Assembly: GCA_003586115.2 (NCBI GenBank)
Contig: QVOM02000102.1
Coordinates: forward strand, 987,405-1,051,404
From: Salvator merianae
Lineage: Eukaryota > Chordata > Lepidosauria > Squamata > Teiidae
Direction: 5' to 3'
Length of the DNA stretch: 64,000 bases
Shown here: piece after piece, positions 43,597 through 55,983 of the stretch
Layout: each line of letters starts with the position of its first letter
Position numbering within the stretch: the stretch's first letter is position 1
Program-made: the position numbers and the translations under genes
The notes under the pieces: generated by a model
Database searches by the model: none
What the model saw: the letters and a program-made list of their open reading frames with translations, nothing else
What the model was told of the DNA's origin: nothing

Positions 43597-45690
43597 CATT
43601 ATTATTATTTTTTTTTTATTTATTTATTTGTATGCATGTATGTATATCCATATCCCACTTGACACTCGAAGATCTTAGAGCAGGGTACAGTAAAAACAAT
43701 AAAAAGATAGTTAAAAAGAAACTACTAAAAGCAATAACAACACAAAAATCAACAACAGTGCCTGAAAGAAGAAGGAAAACCTGTTCCACTAACTGAAGGG
43801 CAAGATGGAGAGATGCATCTTCACTAACCTTCTGATGGTGATGGTGCCTAATGCATCCCAGAGGGGAGGCTGTTCCATAATCTGGGGGCTGTCACTGAGA
43901 AGATTCTCTCATGGATGCTCACATCTTTAACTGCTGAAGGGAATGGCACAAGCAAGAAGGCCTCATCAGCAGATCTTAAAGGATGGGCACATCTTAAAAG
44001 AGAGGATGCATTCCTTTCGATATCTTGGGCCCATGTAATTTAGGGCTTTATAGATTAATGTGAAGACCTTGAATTGGTCTCCATGGCAAATAGGCAGCCA
44101 GTGCAGTTCTTTAAGGACCAGCATGATGTGCATCTGGACAGTGGTACTAGTCAGCTACAGATTCTGAACCGTCTTCAAGGGCAGCCCACATAGAGTGCCT
44201 TACACTAAGCCTGGAAGACTCCAGAGCATAGATTACTGTGGCCAGGTCATCTCTATCTAGAAAGGTCCATAGCTGGCAAACCAGCCATAGCTGAAATTAG
44301 TCGCTCTTGGCCACTGCCTCCAACTGAGTTTCAAGCATCAGCACAGAGTCCAAGAGCACCTCAGTATTTTGCACCTGTCTCTTTCAATGCAACTGTATTG
44401 AGAAGAGAATGCCTTTCTACTTCATGAGACATGAAAGCCTGTAACACACAGCACATCCATCTTATCGGATTAACCTTCAATTTATTGCCCCCTGATCTAG
44501 CTCATTACTGCCTCCAAGCACCTGTCAAGCACCTCTCCTGATTCAGATGGCACAGAAAAATAGAGCTGAGTGTCATCTGCATATTGATGGCACCTTCCTC
44601 CAGATCTCCTGATGACTTCTCCTAGATATTAAAGAGCATCGAAGACAAAATCAATTCCTGTGGAACCCCAGAAGTTAATCAGGGTATCGAGCAAAAATCT
44701 CCCACAGCCACTTCCCAGTATCAGCCTTAGAGATAGGAGTAGAACCATCACAATGCAGTACTTCTAATTCCCAAACACCATATCCTTTCCAGAAGGATAT
44801 CATGGTCAATGGCATCAAAAGCCACTGAAGGATCCAGGAGAACCAGAGGAGAGCACTCCTCTTGTCTTTCTTCCAGAGAAGATCATTAACCAGGATGCAC
44901 AAAGCAGTTTCAGTGCGATAACTGTGTCTGAAGCCAGACTGAAATGGGTCTGGATAATCAGCTTCCTCCAAGCATGCCTGCAGTTTTGTAGCCACAACTC
45001 TCTTCAACCCCTTGCCAAAAAAGGGTATATTAGCCACCAGGTGATAATTGTTTAAATTTTATGGATCCGTGGAAGGCCTCTTGAAGAGGGAACGTGCCAC
45101 CACCTTGATAATGGCCATCTGGACAACTCTCAAGGAAGCATTTACTACTCCCTAGACGGCCCTGGTCATACCTTGCCTTCTAACTTCTATCGATCAAGAG
45201 AAGCAAGAATCAAGACAGCAGATCATTGACCAAAGCACAGCAAGTGGCTTGTCCACATTCTCAGGCTACAATAATTGAAACTGAGTCAAAATAATTGGTC
45301 CAAATGGTTCTCTCGACATTTCCTTAAGACTATTCCCAACGGTGGCATCCAGTGTTCTGTGAATCTGCGCAACTTTGCCCTCGAAGTGCCTTGCAAATTT
45401 GACACAGCAGATGGTTGATGGTCAGAGCACTTGCTTCCTCGGCTTGATCTTGTGAGGCCATTTATCGCTCAAAAGAACTCTGCTGGATGGATAAGCGAGG
45501 ACACAATGGTGGTAAAGAAATAGCTTCTTTTCACTGCCACCACCACATGGTAGACACAATAATGTGCTTTAATCTGTGTTCAGGTAGACTCCCAGTAGAA
45601 TTTATGCCACCTGTGCTCCCTAGCTATTGATCCTCGATCACCTGCAGCTCCATGGAATACCAAGGTGCTTTACGGACTCCACAGCCACAC
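43597..45690 (-). mobile_element. L2 LINE, about 2.1 kb, antisense
   Basis: The plus strand starts with the reversed 3' tail (TTTATTTATTTATTTG) and continues with the standard antisense L2 text: 'gctgttccataatctggggg', 'tttagggctttatagattaa', GGCAGCCAGTGCAG, 'gtgtcatctgcatattgatg', 'catggtcaatggcatcaaaag' and 'gacacagcagatggttgatg', to about 45,690. It covers the linker, the reverse transcriptase and the 3' UTR. The 5' endonuclease domain is absent. Many stops and indels show it is long inactive. A 61% AT background is retained. Confidence 0.85.
44675..45037 (-). pseudogene. L2 reverse-transcriptase fragment
   Basis: A 120-codon open stretch with L2 polymerase blocks: ANIPFFGKGLKRVVATKLQ (residues 2-20), DPFQSGFRHSYRTETALCIL (30-49) and LVNDLLWKKDKRSALL (49-64). 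The next block, which should carry the first catalytic aspartate (LDLSAAFDTIDH in family members), is reduced to LQWLLMPLTM by a frame change. The YADD-containing motif lies in another frame further downstream in the element. It cannot encode an active enzyme. Confidence 0.8.
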
Positions 45691-46127
45691 AAGGGCATTT
45701 GAGAGTGGCAAGGAGGGTGTTGAGAAAAGATAATGACACCATAAAGCAATAGCAATTACTCCTGGATACAGATAAATATATATATATATGTATTTGCAAA
45801 TTGAAAAGCAAAAAATACAAGGCAAATAGCATGGGTGTGCATGATCAAAGCTGTACTCAAACAAATTAAAAGTTACACCTGTATATGATAAATGTTTGTA
45901 TGTTGAGGAAGGCCATAGATAACTCTTACGTTGCTTTGTAAAATGATTGGAATGATTTATTACCCAGAAGAAAAATAAGCTGTTGTAGATATTTTATGAG
46001 CATTATAAAATAAGCTGAGAGGACATTTTGCTGCACACCGATTACATGGTATTGGGAAAGTTATTATTTCACATTCAATTTATAAATAAAATTTGCAAAA
46101 TCTTTTTGAGAGAATGCATATTAAAAG
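45691..46127. other. No gene; short TA repeat
   Basis: A small TA microsatellite (45,776-45,789) lies here. Nothing else was recognised. Confidence 0.5.
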
Positions 46128-46268
46128 GCAGAAAATGCTCTTCCAGAATGCATTCTCTAGCCTTTAGTACAGATTAGAGGCAGGATAGGAACGCTAGCAT
46201 TTGGTTGCTACCACCTTACACTGGTTTTGAGCTGCCTTTTTTAACATGTGTGGATGCATCCACAGTTA
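46128..46268 (-). mobile_element. MITE-E partial copy
   Basis: AGATTAGAGGCAGGATAGGA, ACGCTAGCATTTGGTTGCTA, CCACCTTACACTGGTTTTGA and GCTGCCTTTTTTAACATGTG follow the 9.57-9.89 kb copy across the site where that copy carries a MITE-C. This copy is uninterrupted and so provides the empty site. The left terminus is missing. Confidence 0.6.
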
Positions 46269-48559
46269 AAAGCTCAAGTATTACATCCAGACCACCAGGT
46301 ATTTGTTGTTGTTGTTTTTGTACCTTTAGTTTCTGGAGCAAAGCAATCTATTTTAATTGTGAAAACCTCTTCTCTGTTCTAAGGATAATTTCCATTCTAA
46401 GAAACCTAATTTATTGGCAGGCTCCTCATGGGAGCACCTAGATAAAAGCTTTTTTATTTGTTTATTGGTTTTGCTAGTTTGCTTTTTGTCTTTTTTAAGC
46501 TAGACACACTGTAGGATCTTTCTGTATTTCCAAAAATACTGTAGCAGATGGTTTTTCTTTCTGAAGCGAGAAAGGAGTGAAATTGTGTAACTGGATTATT
46601 TCAGATACTTTTCCATATTTTATTTTAAAACAAAGAAGGAGTGTGCAACTGCTTCTCACTTAAGCTATATTTGAATGACTGAGTAGGCAGCCAGCTGTCT
46701 TGCTGGGACAGACATGCCCTTCTGCAATTAATGCCTATAATCAGTAGCTTTCAAAGTTTGGCTCATTGGTCAGATGGTGATCTGTCAATTCTGTTTATCT
46801 GGTCCATGCATGTGATGTTGGGTAGTCACAAATATCTTTGCACTTGGCCCTATATTTATGTTTTCCCCGTAACAATGGAGATTAAAGTTATTTGTAAAGA
46901 CTTCCACATAAAGTAGCAGCCTGTACTCTGAGCCAAATAGGAAAAGCCAGCTGGATTCATCAGCGCCTCTTGAGATAAATGTCAAGGCTATTGAACTCCT
47001 ATGTGTACTGGAACACAGTCCATCCTGTGCCATCACTTATCGTCACCGTAATAACATTGACAATACGTTTTTAAGTCCAAAATCTGCCTCTGGAACCAGT
47101 CTGTTTAAGGAATAATCTCCTCCATACCAGAAGCTGATGTCCTCATGGCAACCCGAAAGTGCTCCTGGATAGATTTGTCATAAAGTTGGAATGCCTTGGC
47201 TCTAAGCCTGAAGCCTGTTGTTTTTAAGGCCTCCCGGTCCTCAAGAAAGGAGGACCTTGAGAAGATCGATCTGGATCTAGCTACATGTAAGCCTTTGGTT
47301 TTACTTTCAGACTTTGGTGGAATAAGTTATACATTTGGAGTTTCCCTTTTCCTTTCTCCTAGTGCTTTGTGGAATGCTCATTAACAACAGGGCTGGACTT
47401 CATAAACATCAGTAGTGGTACCATAGCGGTTCCACTTTGTGGTTTTGAATAAGTACACAAAATGGGAATAAACTCTTTTTTTTGCTAGTTCTTACACAAT
47501 CCAAATTTACACTGCTATGTCAGGAACTGTCACTTGAAGTCTGGTTCATTTCAGGGAATGGAGGGTGAGAATGTTTTATTGCCTATTAATGTCAAGTGTG
47601 TTTTCTCAGGCCAAGTTGGCTCCTTGTCTGGAGATTTGGTGTCCATGCTGCCTAATCTGTCCTGGTGGCTTGTTCAGTATCTGCATTTGGGAATACTTTG
47701 TCCTGTACCACTGGCACCCTGACCTGCAAAGAAATGCTGCTTCAGGACATGGGTAAGGGATGGCAGGCTGATGTGGGTGGGGACCAGCAGCTAGGATGAC
47801 CTATATAGCTGGATATATTTCAGTATGTTCTTTGCAACGCATAGTGTTTCTTGATACACTCTTGATGTGAAATCTTGTTCTTCGAGTTGGATGTCTAATA
47901 TTTTCTCTTTATATACATCTGCATCCATAAACATCACCATGGAGGTTTGTGTACATACTTGTGTATGGATACCTGTGCACATTTGAATGGTGTGTGACCT
48001 AGCCAAAAATATGTCCATTGCCATGCTGTTCCTCTGTGTGGAAATGAAAAATTTCCATACAAGCAGATGTACATTCAACATGATCCTTAAATACTGCTTG
48101 AAATTAAACAGGAAGCACGATCTGAAACAAAATACCTGAATCCAAGATGAGAAGGGATGTATTTTCCTCTCAGCATTTTGTCTCTGAGAGACCTGTTGTC
48201 TCAGAATGGCAGAAAGAAGAGTCCTGATATGAGAGTGAAAACACCCACAACGATAGATTTCGCTGCCACTGTCTTTCCAGTCTGAAGATGTCTCCTTGCC
48301 CTCCTCAGATACAAACAACTCTGGTCCTAAGCTGTAGTTGTGTGACTGTGGCCCCCACTCAGCCAGTCAGTTACAGCTTGAATCAGCCAAGCTCTTAAAA
48401 TGAAAAAGATTCCTGGGAGATAGGGCTACCCGTAGCTACTGTTCATGATGGCTGTCCCTGGAAGAGCAGGTGCTGAAGAACAAAAGGGGGGGGGGGAGAA
48501 ATGCTGTTGCCCATGTTCTCCTCGTGGACTTCTCAGAAACATCCAGTTGGCCATTAAAA
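46269..48559. other. No recognised feature
   Basis: No element was recognised. A G run lies at 48,486-48,496. A 175-codon open frame on the minus strand (47,791-48,318) has no family resemblance and no supporting signals. Confidence 0.45.
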
Positions 48560-48800
48560 GAAGGAGAAGAGAAGAAGAGAGAAGAGTTGTTTTTTGTACC
48601 CCACTTTTCTCACCCTGAGGGGACTCAAAGTGACTGGCAAACCTTCTGTTCTTCCCCCCGCAACAGACACCTTGTGAGGTAGGTGGGGCTGTGAGAAATT
48701 GGATCAAAACTGTGATGAGCCCAAGCTCAACCCAGCTGGCTTCGTGCAGGATGCAGCCTCAAACCAGGAGAGTTCAAGGTAAGAGTCAGTCTAACAAGCT
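48560..48800 (-). mobile_element. tRNA-related SINE with LINE-like tail (SINE-3), antisense
   Basis: The plus strand reads AGAAGAGTTGTTTTTTGTAC, CCCACTTTTCTCACCCTGAG, GGGACTCAAAGTG, then CAACAGACACCTTGTGAGGT, AGGTGGGGCTGTGAGA and CCCAAGCTCAACCCAGCTGG. This is the reverse of a very common squamate SINE with a TTC-rich tail. The tRNA-derived head beyond 48,750 is eroded. The tail type is the same as SINE-2. Confidence 0.75.
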
Positions 48801-50707
48801 AACTACAAGGATAGGCTGCTTGACTGGATGGGCATTTGGTCTCATATGGCAGACTTGCTCTCATGTTTTTATATATTCTGTTGCCTTATATTTGTACTAT
48901 GTTAATACCTCTGGGCCCTGACTAGACATACTGGTGACCTGCTTTTTTGCTTTGTAAAATGGAACTAGGTAGACCACTTCATTTTAAAAAAGAATAAAGA
49001 ATACTAACAATATTTGGAGATCCATAAGACTGCCATTTGCCGCACTGTGGTAAAGGTTGACATGGGACCTGCTATGCCCCTGCAGATTGTCATAGACATG
49101 CGTTGTGTTAACGAGGAACTTCAAGGGAATGGTTTTCCTCTTCTGTCAGTTCTGGGCCTGGTGAAAAACACAGCTTAGGTCCGTGCTTGTATTCACAGTC
49201 TGGGGCATTCCCATTTCTGCAGCCCTTTGTGTCTCTAGATGTGTGGAGACATTTGGGAATGGTGTGGAACATCAGTGAGAAATGCAAAGGGTGGAGGGAG
49301 TCGCCAGCCCCCCTTTCACTTGAGCAGACTGATTTTGTACCCAAGTCACAAGATTAAAGACCTAACTGAAGATTAATTGTGTGGGTAGCTCGCGGACTTT
49401 ATATTTATTACTATTTCCAAGCAATTTTTTATTAACGTATCTGTTTGCATTGCATTTAGGAAATTTAAGATGAGAAACTGTTGTTTACTTTGTGCATTAA
49501 AATCTCATTATTTTCCCTGTCACAGCATTCCATTTGGGTAGCCACTGCTGTTAATAATGGGCTAGAAACAAAACTGTGGTCAGACTTGTTGATGGACTTG
49601 AGGATCCTAATTGCACTGAAGTTGTATTTCCAGCTGAATAGTTTTACAGCACCAGGTTTGCTGATGTGACTTGCCAGCTGAGGTGATCATCTGTGTAGTG
49701 CTTGCCTCTGAATGATACAAAGTAGTTAGAAATGTCAGGAGTTTCCAGTTTCAGTGCTGGTGAAGGAATGGGCAGAATTCTGTACTGAACACAATGCAGA
49801 TAGACCTTGTGTGCATTTTAAAAATCAGCGAGACCCAATAGTCTTCTTCCATCTTGCCCAGGTTGATTCATTCTCTCTCTTTTAAAGTTTTAAAGCTGCA
49901 AACTTGTCTTCAGTTAAAATTGATGACTCCTGATATGGAGTTGTGAATGATTCCTGATATGATTTTCCTTTGAGATGCAAGCTCGCATGCTATATATGCC
50001 CCCTTCAAACTATGCTTTTTCGGAGTGTAAAACTTAGCAGAATAAACAATGCCAGTCAAAGTGCCGAATGGCTTGAGAGTTTGGAAACTGGAAGAGCATG
50101 TTCAAACATGACTAACATATAGTATAGTGTGTTTGTCATGGTAAACACTGTGTGAGGTGTTGAAGTTTACAGTTGCTGTTATCTCATTATGACAGGTAAT
50201 TAGAAAGCATTTTGATGCAAGTGAGGTGAACCATTGGCTGTGACTTCAGGAGAGGGGGGGAAACAAATTTCAAATAAGCATGAAGGGACAAAGTGCAAAA
50301 TTAAGTAACTTGCAATTAATTTCCATAGTAATTATGTAAAAAATTCCAGGCATGTGTAGAAGACGAGGAGTGTGGCATAATTAGTTATGGGATTTTTTTT
50401 CCTGCTGTAATTACAGTGATGAATATGCATGAGGCAGCTTGGGAAGGCAAGCACAGCAAGCAATTGTATTTAATTAAACTTTTAGCTAGCTTAGCAAAGG
50501 AAGCTGTCTTTTGTTTTAATCCCCTCAAAACCATTGTAAAATTTCTAGGAAAATAAGCTGTATACCAGGAAATGAAAATGACATTTCATGTTCTATTTTC
50601 CCCTAGTAGAGTTCTTTGGGACAATATATCATTTCCTGAGCCCTGTGTCGCTGTTTTATTTTAATGCCCTCTGTTCCTATTGTTTTTGACCAAATCAAAT
50701 AAATTTA
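48801..50707. other. No gene; possible conserved non-coding block
   Basis: No repeat was recognised. Segment 50,290-50,620 has dense homeodomain- and POU-like words (TAATTACAG, GAATATGCATGAG, TTTAATTAAA) and no repeat signature. Confidence 0.4.
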
Positions 50708-50844
50708 GGCTGCATCCAGACGTCGCTTACTTATTCCAATATATTTGGGTATTCTAGGATAAAGCTTGGATACTCCAACATAGCCAAGCTTTATTTCAGA
50801 ATATCCAAATATAGTGGAATAAGTAAGTGATGTCTGGATGCAGC
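50708..50844. mobile_element. MITE-D, full palindromic copy
   Basis: Left arm: GCTGCATCCAGACGTCGCTT, ACTTATTCCAATATATTTGG and GTATTCTAGGATAAAGCTTGG. Right arm reversed: GCTGCATCCAGACATCACTT, ACTTATTCCACTATATTTGG and ATATTCTGAAATAAAGCTTGG. The arms are about 61 bp with roughly seven or eight differences around a loop of about 14 bp, so the element folds completely. No coding capacity. Confidence 0.8.
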
Positions 50845-51337
50845 ATTAATCACATTTCAGGTGTTTACGAATAAAAATGTTAGATATTTATGTGCATGTG
50901 AAATACAGCTGAGAACAAGCATAATTCTGCTATCAGTTACACATCTTAAGGGGAGATGCTACTGACCATTTGCCCCAAACAAATTTCAGCTTTAATTATG
51001 TTTTTTAAGAATCAGTTTGTGGAAACTTTGTCTGAAATCCCATGCAATTTATGCATCAGTAAAGCTCCACTCGGCCAAGCAGTAAGAGAAGAAAGTAATG
51101 AAATTTCTCAAATCTTAATGGTCTGGGGATAAGATTTCCATCCTCCTCTGTTCCTTTAGTGTAAATCTATCTCAAAAGATGCTAAGAATATATTTTCTTC
51201 TAAGAAAAGCCGTTTTCACCCCTTTTTCTTTTTTGCTTAATGTGCCAGGGCATAGAAAGCCAGTATGGTACAGGGCTAGAATGTTAGACTAGATCCTGAG
51301 ACACCAGAGTCCTTGCTCAGATAAGGAAAGCTAACCG
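50845..51337. other. No recognised feature
   Basis: Repeat-free sequence, possibly part of the same conserved-looking stretch as 50.3-50.6 kb. Confidence 0.4.
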
Positions 51338-51430
51338 AGGCCCTTTCTGCACTGGATGGTAGTTTAGGCCATGGTGCGGTTTAGGTCCCTGCTGTCTGCA
51401 TGCCAGTGCCGAGGCCCCACTCCCCATGAG
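51338..51430 (+). mobile_element. MITE-C-type terminal fragment
   Basis: GAGGCCCTTTCTGCACTGGA resembles the MITE-C terminus, and CTGTCTGCATGCCAGTGCC matches a subterminal block of the 19.8 kb fragment. No right end was found. Confidence 0.4.
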
Positions 51431-53153
51431 TCTATTACATGCCCCCATGGCCGAGAAATGGGAACTTGTCTGTGTGCTCAGATGCACATATGCAGTGAGT
51501 ATAGAAATTATAGTAGCTGAGTAATGACAGAAGAGTTCACTTTTCGCCCTTCTATGCCTAAAATTTTTCTCACCTTTGAACAGTGTCAGTTGCAGAGAGA
51601 TCACATTCTGAGACTGACCAACGGCTCAACTTTTACATAACCTGGCTGAATGGCACCTTTTTCTGAAAAATGGATAACATGCTAAAGGAGTGTGTTTTTA
51701 ACCACTTACGTGTGTTGTGCTTTTATGTGTTGCTGTAGCAGATTTTTGAATACTGGATCAGATGCCCACAGGGAAAAACAGAGGGTTGTGGGGGGAGGGG
51801 TTGACTTGACACGTCAATATGAAGCAGCAGAGGACCTGAACTTCTTATCTCCACTGCACTGCATATTGTTTTCTGTTAAATCTGCCTGAAATGTTAAAAG
51901 AGGCACAAAAAATCTAAATGGAATAAAGTATCTAGCTCCCAGAAAACTATGAACGCCTTGCAACAGAGATTAGATATTTCCGCTCTTGGCTGCTATACTT
52001 TGATGGGGAGCAAAACAGCAGTGAGCCACTGCAGGAAACACACTTTGAAATCACAGCACTTATTCATTCAGATTCCTTTCATCCTAAAAAGGGGTATGTA
52101 TGTTAGTCTGTGGAGCTTGGAGGTGGAGAGAGTTGAATCGCAAGAAGAAACTAGAGAAAGAAAGCAGCAGGCGAGAATGACATGAGAGGGAGGCTGAAAT
52201 AGCATAAACAGGGGAAAAGTAGAGCACCCTGGCATTCCCAGGCTTGAGAAGAAATTGTTTCTTTTTTGAAACACTTTTTAAAAACTCCCACCCCTCCTGG
52301 AATAGAGTGTCACTTGCAGGACTGCTTGGGCAGGGCAGGCAGGGCAGGGGGGAAAGGAAGTTGGCATGTACAAGCAAGGCCCAAGAATTCAAATGTGCAC
52401 AGTGGGTATGCAAAGGATTCATCTTGCATAGGTGTGAAGGGAGGGAAGAGGAGGATTGATAGAAAGGGGCAGCCAATCACACTGCTGTGGGCAGGGAGGG
52501 AATGGGCTGCAATACTTAGCATGGGTTTAGGTTGAGCGTATAGTGAGTATACAGGGAGATGAAAACAATTCCGACATACCTCCCTTTGTTACTTCTTTTG
52601 AGCCTGACTGAGCTTTGTTTTTGTTTAAAGTGGGTCTTAACAATTGTGTGCAGTTGTGCCCTTAAGGAGCACAAAAGCACTCAGCTGAATGTCAATTGTG
52701 CTTAAGGATTCTATGCTATTAGTTCATTTACTGATCTGGACTCATTCCTGTATTGCTGTATCCCAATACTCCAAAGCTACTAAATAATGTAAATGCAACA
52801 GAGTGCATGTAGTTGTCTTTCTATGCATTTAGGTTTTTTGGAGCCTGTGACTGCCTATCTCCAGGCAGACTTGAGTCTCTGTTGGCCCTACAGTTGTTTG
52901 TTCACCCATACTAATTGATTTCCTACACTGTGACAATAATCTGAAAGCAGCAACGGGAGTACTGTATTCTACAGTAACTTGAGACACTGACTCCACTCAT
53001 CCATTTATGAGAAAGATTATGGGACAGAAGTTGTAGAGATCAATCTTTCAATCCATATTATCAGCATCTTTTACCAAATCTACTTTTCAGCTAGATGTTG
53101 GGCTCCTAATAAGTTACTACAAGAGGTGGTAAATGGAAGAGCATGCTATTTTT
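51431..53153. other. No gene; G-quadruplex candidate
   Basis: Contains the G-rich motif at 52,328-52,352, described as a finding. Open frames at 52,084-52,535 on both strands overlap each other and are not convincing. Confidence 0.45.
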
Positions 53154-53597
53154 AGGGCCTTTCTGCACTTACTTGTGCAGGTCTAGATTTGTGGATCCGG
53201 ATCAGGAAGGGGCTGATCTCAATCAGTTCTGAACCAGCCCACGTGACTGCCCTGAAGCTTGTGTGAGCTTTGGAGCTGACCCCAACGGCTGTGAATGAAA
53301 GTTCCTGGCCTCGGAGCCCTTGGGGGACCATTTTCAGTATCACAAGAAGTCGCTTCACCAAACATGGGTCCCCCATAGCCTAGAATGCCAGTAGAGCTAG
53401 TTATCAAGGTCTACTGGTATTCTGGCCCATAAGCAGACCAGAAGACCATTTTAGGTCTTCTGATCCAGAGTCAGGCACACAGAGCATGCCAGAGAGGGCA
53501 GGCCCCTACAGCCCTCAGCAGCCTGCAAATGAAAGAGGCCCAGATGAGGACTGTGGAACCATCTTTTCTTATACAAAAGCTAAGTGCAAAAAGCCCT
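53154..53597. mobile_element. MITE-C, complete copy
   Basis: It starts AGGGCCTTTCTGCACTTACT and ends TAAGTGCAAAAAGCCCT, giving inverted ends of about 16 bp with one or two mismatches. Length is 444 bp. The flanks TATTTTTA and TATGTTTT may be a degraded 8 bp target duplication (6 of 8 if the left copy overlaps the first base), consistent with the hAT type. No transposase. Confidence 0.65.
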
Positions 53598-55983
53598 TAT
53601 GTTTTTATTATACAGGACCTCTTTAGATTTCTTCATATTATTTTAAAACATCGAAGCTGAACGAAGAGTGTGTTAGAATGGGGTTTTTTTTCTTGTTGTG
53701 TGTTAATGATTTGTAACCTTTTAAATTTCACTTTACAGAAAATTTGAAAAGAAAAGTTAATCTGCCGATGTGTTTTAGACCTCCAAACACCTCTCTGTTA
53801 GGCAATTTTGGCAAGATTATTAAGTGAATAGATTTCCTGCTCAAGTTAGAAAATGTGTAAGATTTACTGATCCTGAGTTTGTCTATCATTTGGGCACGCT
53901 GGCTTTACTGCTTTTTAATTTAACACTTTCCTGTGGTGTTCCTGTTGAAGCTGCCCCTCATGCAGCATTTTGTCTTCTACTGAGTCTAGTTATTTCAGTT
54001 AATTTTATAGTCAAAAAGGAAGCCATTTCCCTCCATGTGGACAAGCTTGATGTATGCACTTCAATCATGTTTCGTTGTCAGTAATAGCTTTTAAAAGAAA
54101 GAAACTTCCTGCCAAGTGAAGCAGTTTTCTCCTTACTGTAATTAAAGCAATCTTTTGCTTAATTTATTTCTGTGAAAACTCACTGAAGTGAGACTGAATC
54201 TTTATGCAATATGTACATCAAATGGGGAATAAGAAGCTTGGATAGAGTCCCAGGTATTGTAATATCTTGATTTACTGCCAGACATGCTTCACTGAATCCA
54301 TCTATGAAAGAAATCCAAGTAAAGTTTAAACATTGTTTCAAAAGGCGACTATTTTTATGTGCTTGTGGTTTGCTGGCAAAAGTTGTAGAATTTATAGAAT
54401 TGCCAATCATGTATAAGTGGTCTAATGAAATTGGCACTGAAAAGTGATTATATTTCAGTCAAGCACTTGGTATGTTCCTCTACAGTTTAAATAGACTATA
54501 CTTTGAACTTGATCCATCACAAGGTCCTCTTTCTTATGTTGTTCAGAAGAATGTATAGAAGTATGTGCCGTTTCTCTAATAACTCATTAATGTATTTAGC
54601 TAGCAAAATGAGAATATGTGGGAGGAAATTCCCTTTGCTGTCAGTTTGTAGTTAATTATATATGTGGACACATAGAAACCAGTGATATGGTAATAGAGTG
54701 TTTCCCCTAATCAGAAATTCATAAGCTATGTATAATTGGTATAGCGATGTAAGGAGCATATTTTTGTCATGTTGACCAATGAGACATGATAGTTTTACAG
54801 CTGTTTGAATGTGTTTTTGCTACCTTGTCCATTGTTAAGTACAGTGGAAACCCAGCTGCAGTCTTGATGTGGGGAGGGTCACTGAACACAGGAAATGGCC
54901 CGGTGGACCATTCCCTATGTTCACTGAGACCACAGAGGAGAAAGGTAAGTCTCCTTCAGTGGCAGTGTAAAAAGAGCTCTCAGAGGATTGCAATCACCAT
55001 AAGGGGCACTAACGGTGGCAGAACAAGTCTGGGCCAGTGCAGACATCACACCTATCCTGAGCACCAAATGCAGCATGGAGGAGCAGGGTCATGTAGATCC
55101 TGTTCCCTTATGGTGCATTCATGTTGCCATAAAGGGGCTGTATAGATCCTGCCTTTGTCTAGGAAGCACAACTGAGAGAACTACTGAGAGGATCACCCTT
55201 CTTTGGGTGTGATCCTCAGCTTGGGTTTGGGGATAGCTACACACACGTTTTACTGTGCATTATATCAGGTTCAGCTGTGGTGGAATTACACCAAAATGCG
55301 AGTTTGCATGATAAATATGCAATATCTTCAAGTGAATCCACATTTTTTGCAGAGTGCTTTTTTCAGAATTCCAAGCATTTTGTTTCTTCCAATTCATTTT
55401 TTTTTTTAAAAAAATGGTGAACCATATTGTAGCTTTTCAGAGGCCAGGTGTGGGCATTCCAGGGAGAGTGAGAGGGTGTTACCTCAGTTTTTCTCCTTGT
55501 GGAGCGAATCAGTCATTATGGTGCTGCAGGTATTCCAATCCTTCAAAGATCTGTCAGAAGGCAGCCAGCATGCACCTGTGGCTAGAAGAAGTGATGTAAA
55601 AACTTGCTAGCACTGCAAAGCTTCAATCCCCTTTGCACTGAGTAAACTGTTACTTGTTGCCCTGATTACCTGTTCCTTCTTTATTGGCTGCACTGTGGAA
55701 TCATTAACATCGTGATTATGGCCAGTTTAAGATACACCATTACCAACAGCTTCTCTGTCTAGTACTCCCAGTTCCTTCTTCAGTTTCATTAAGTCACTTA
55801 TGCCTTCCTTTTACTTGGGAGATATTACTGGGTTTGAGTCAGGAGAAAGCAACAACATCCATCACTTCCTGTTACCCAGCATGCAGTACTGAAAGTGCAG
55901 GAATATTCTCACTCCACTTTTACACAGCTGAGAACCAGCCAACATGGAGAATGTTGTGGGGCATGCTGTGACTGTATTATATT
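53598..55983. other. No recognised feature
   Basis: No repeat was recognised except a T-rich and A-rich run at 55,397-55,413. Several open frames of 65-120 codons are unsupported. Confidence 0.45.

Noticed and set aside
53152..53407. Overlapping minus-strand frames.
   Set aside because: They lie inside the MITE-C copy at 53,154-53,597.
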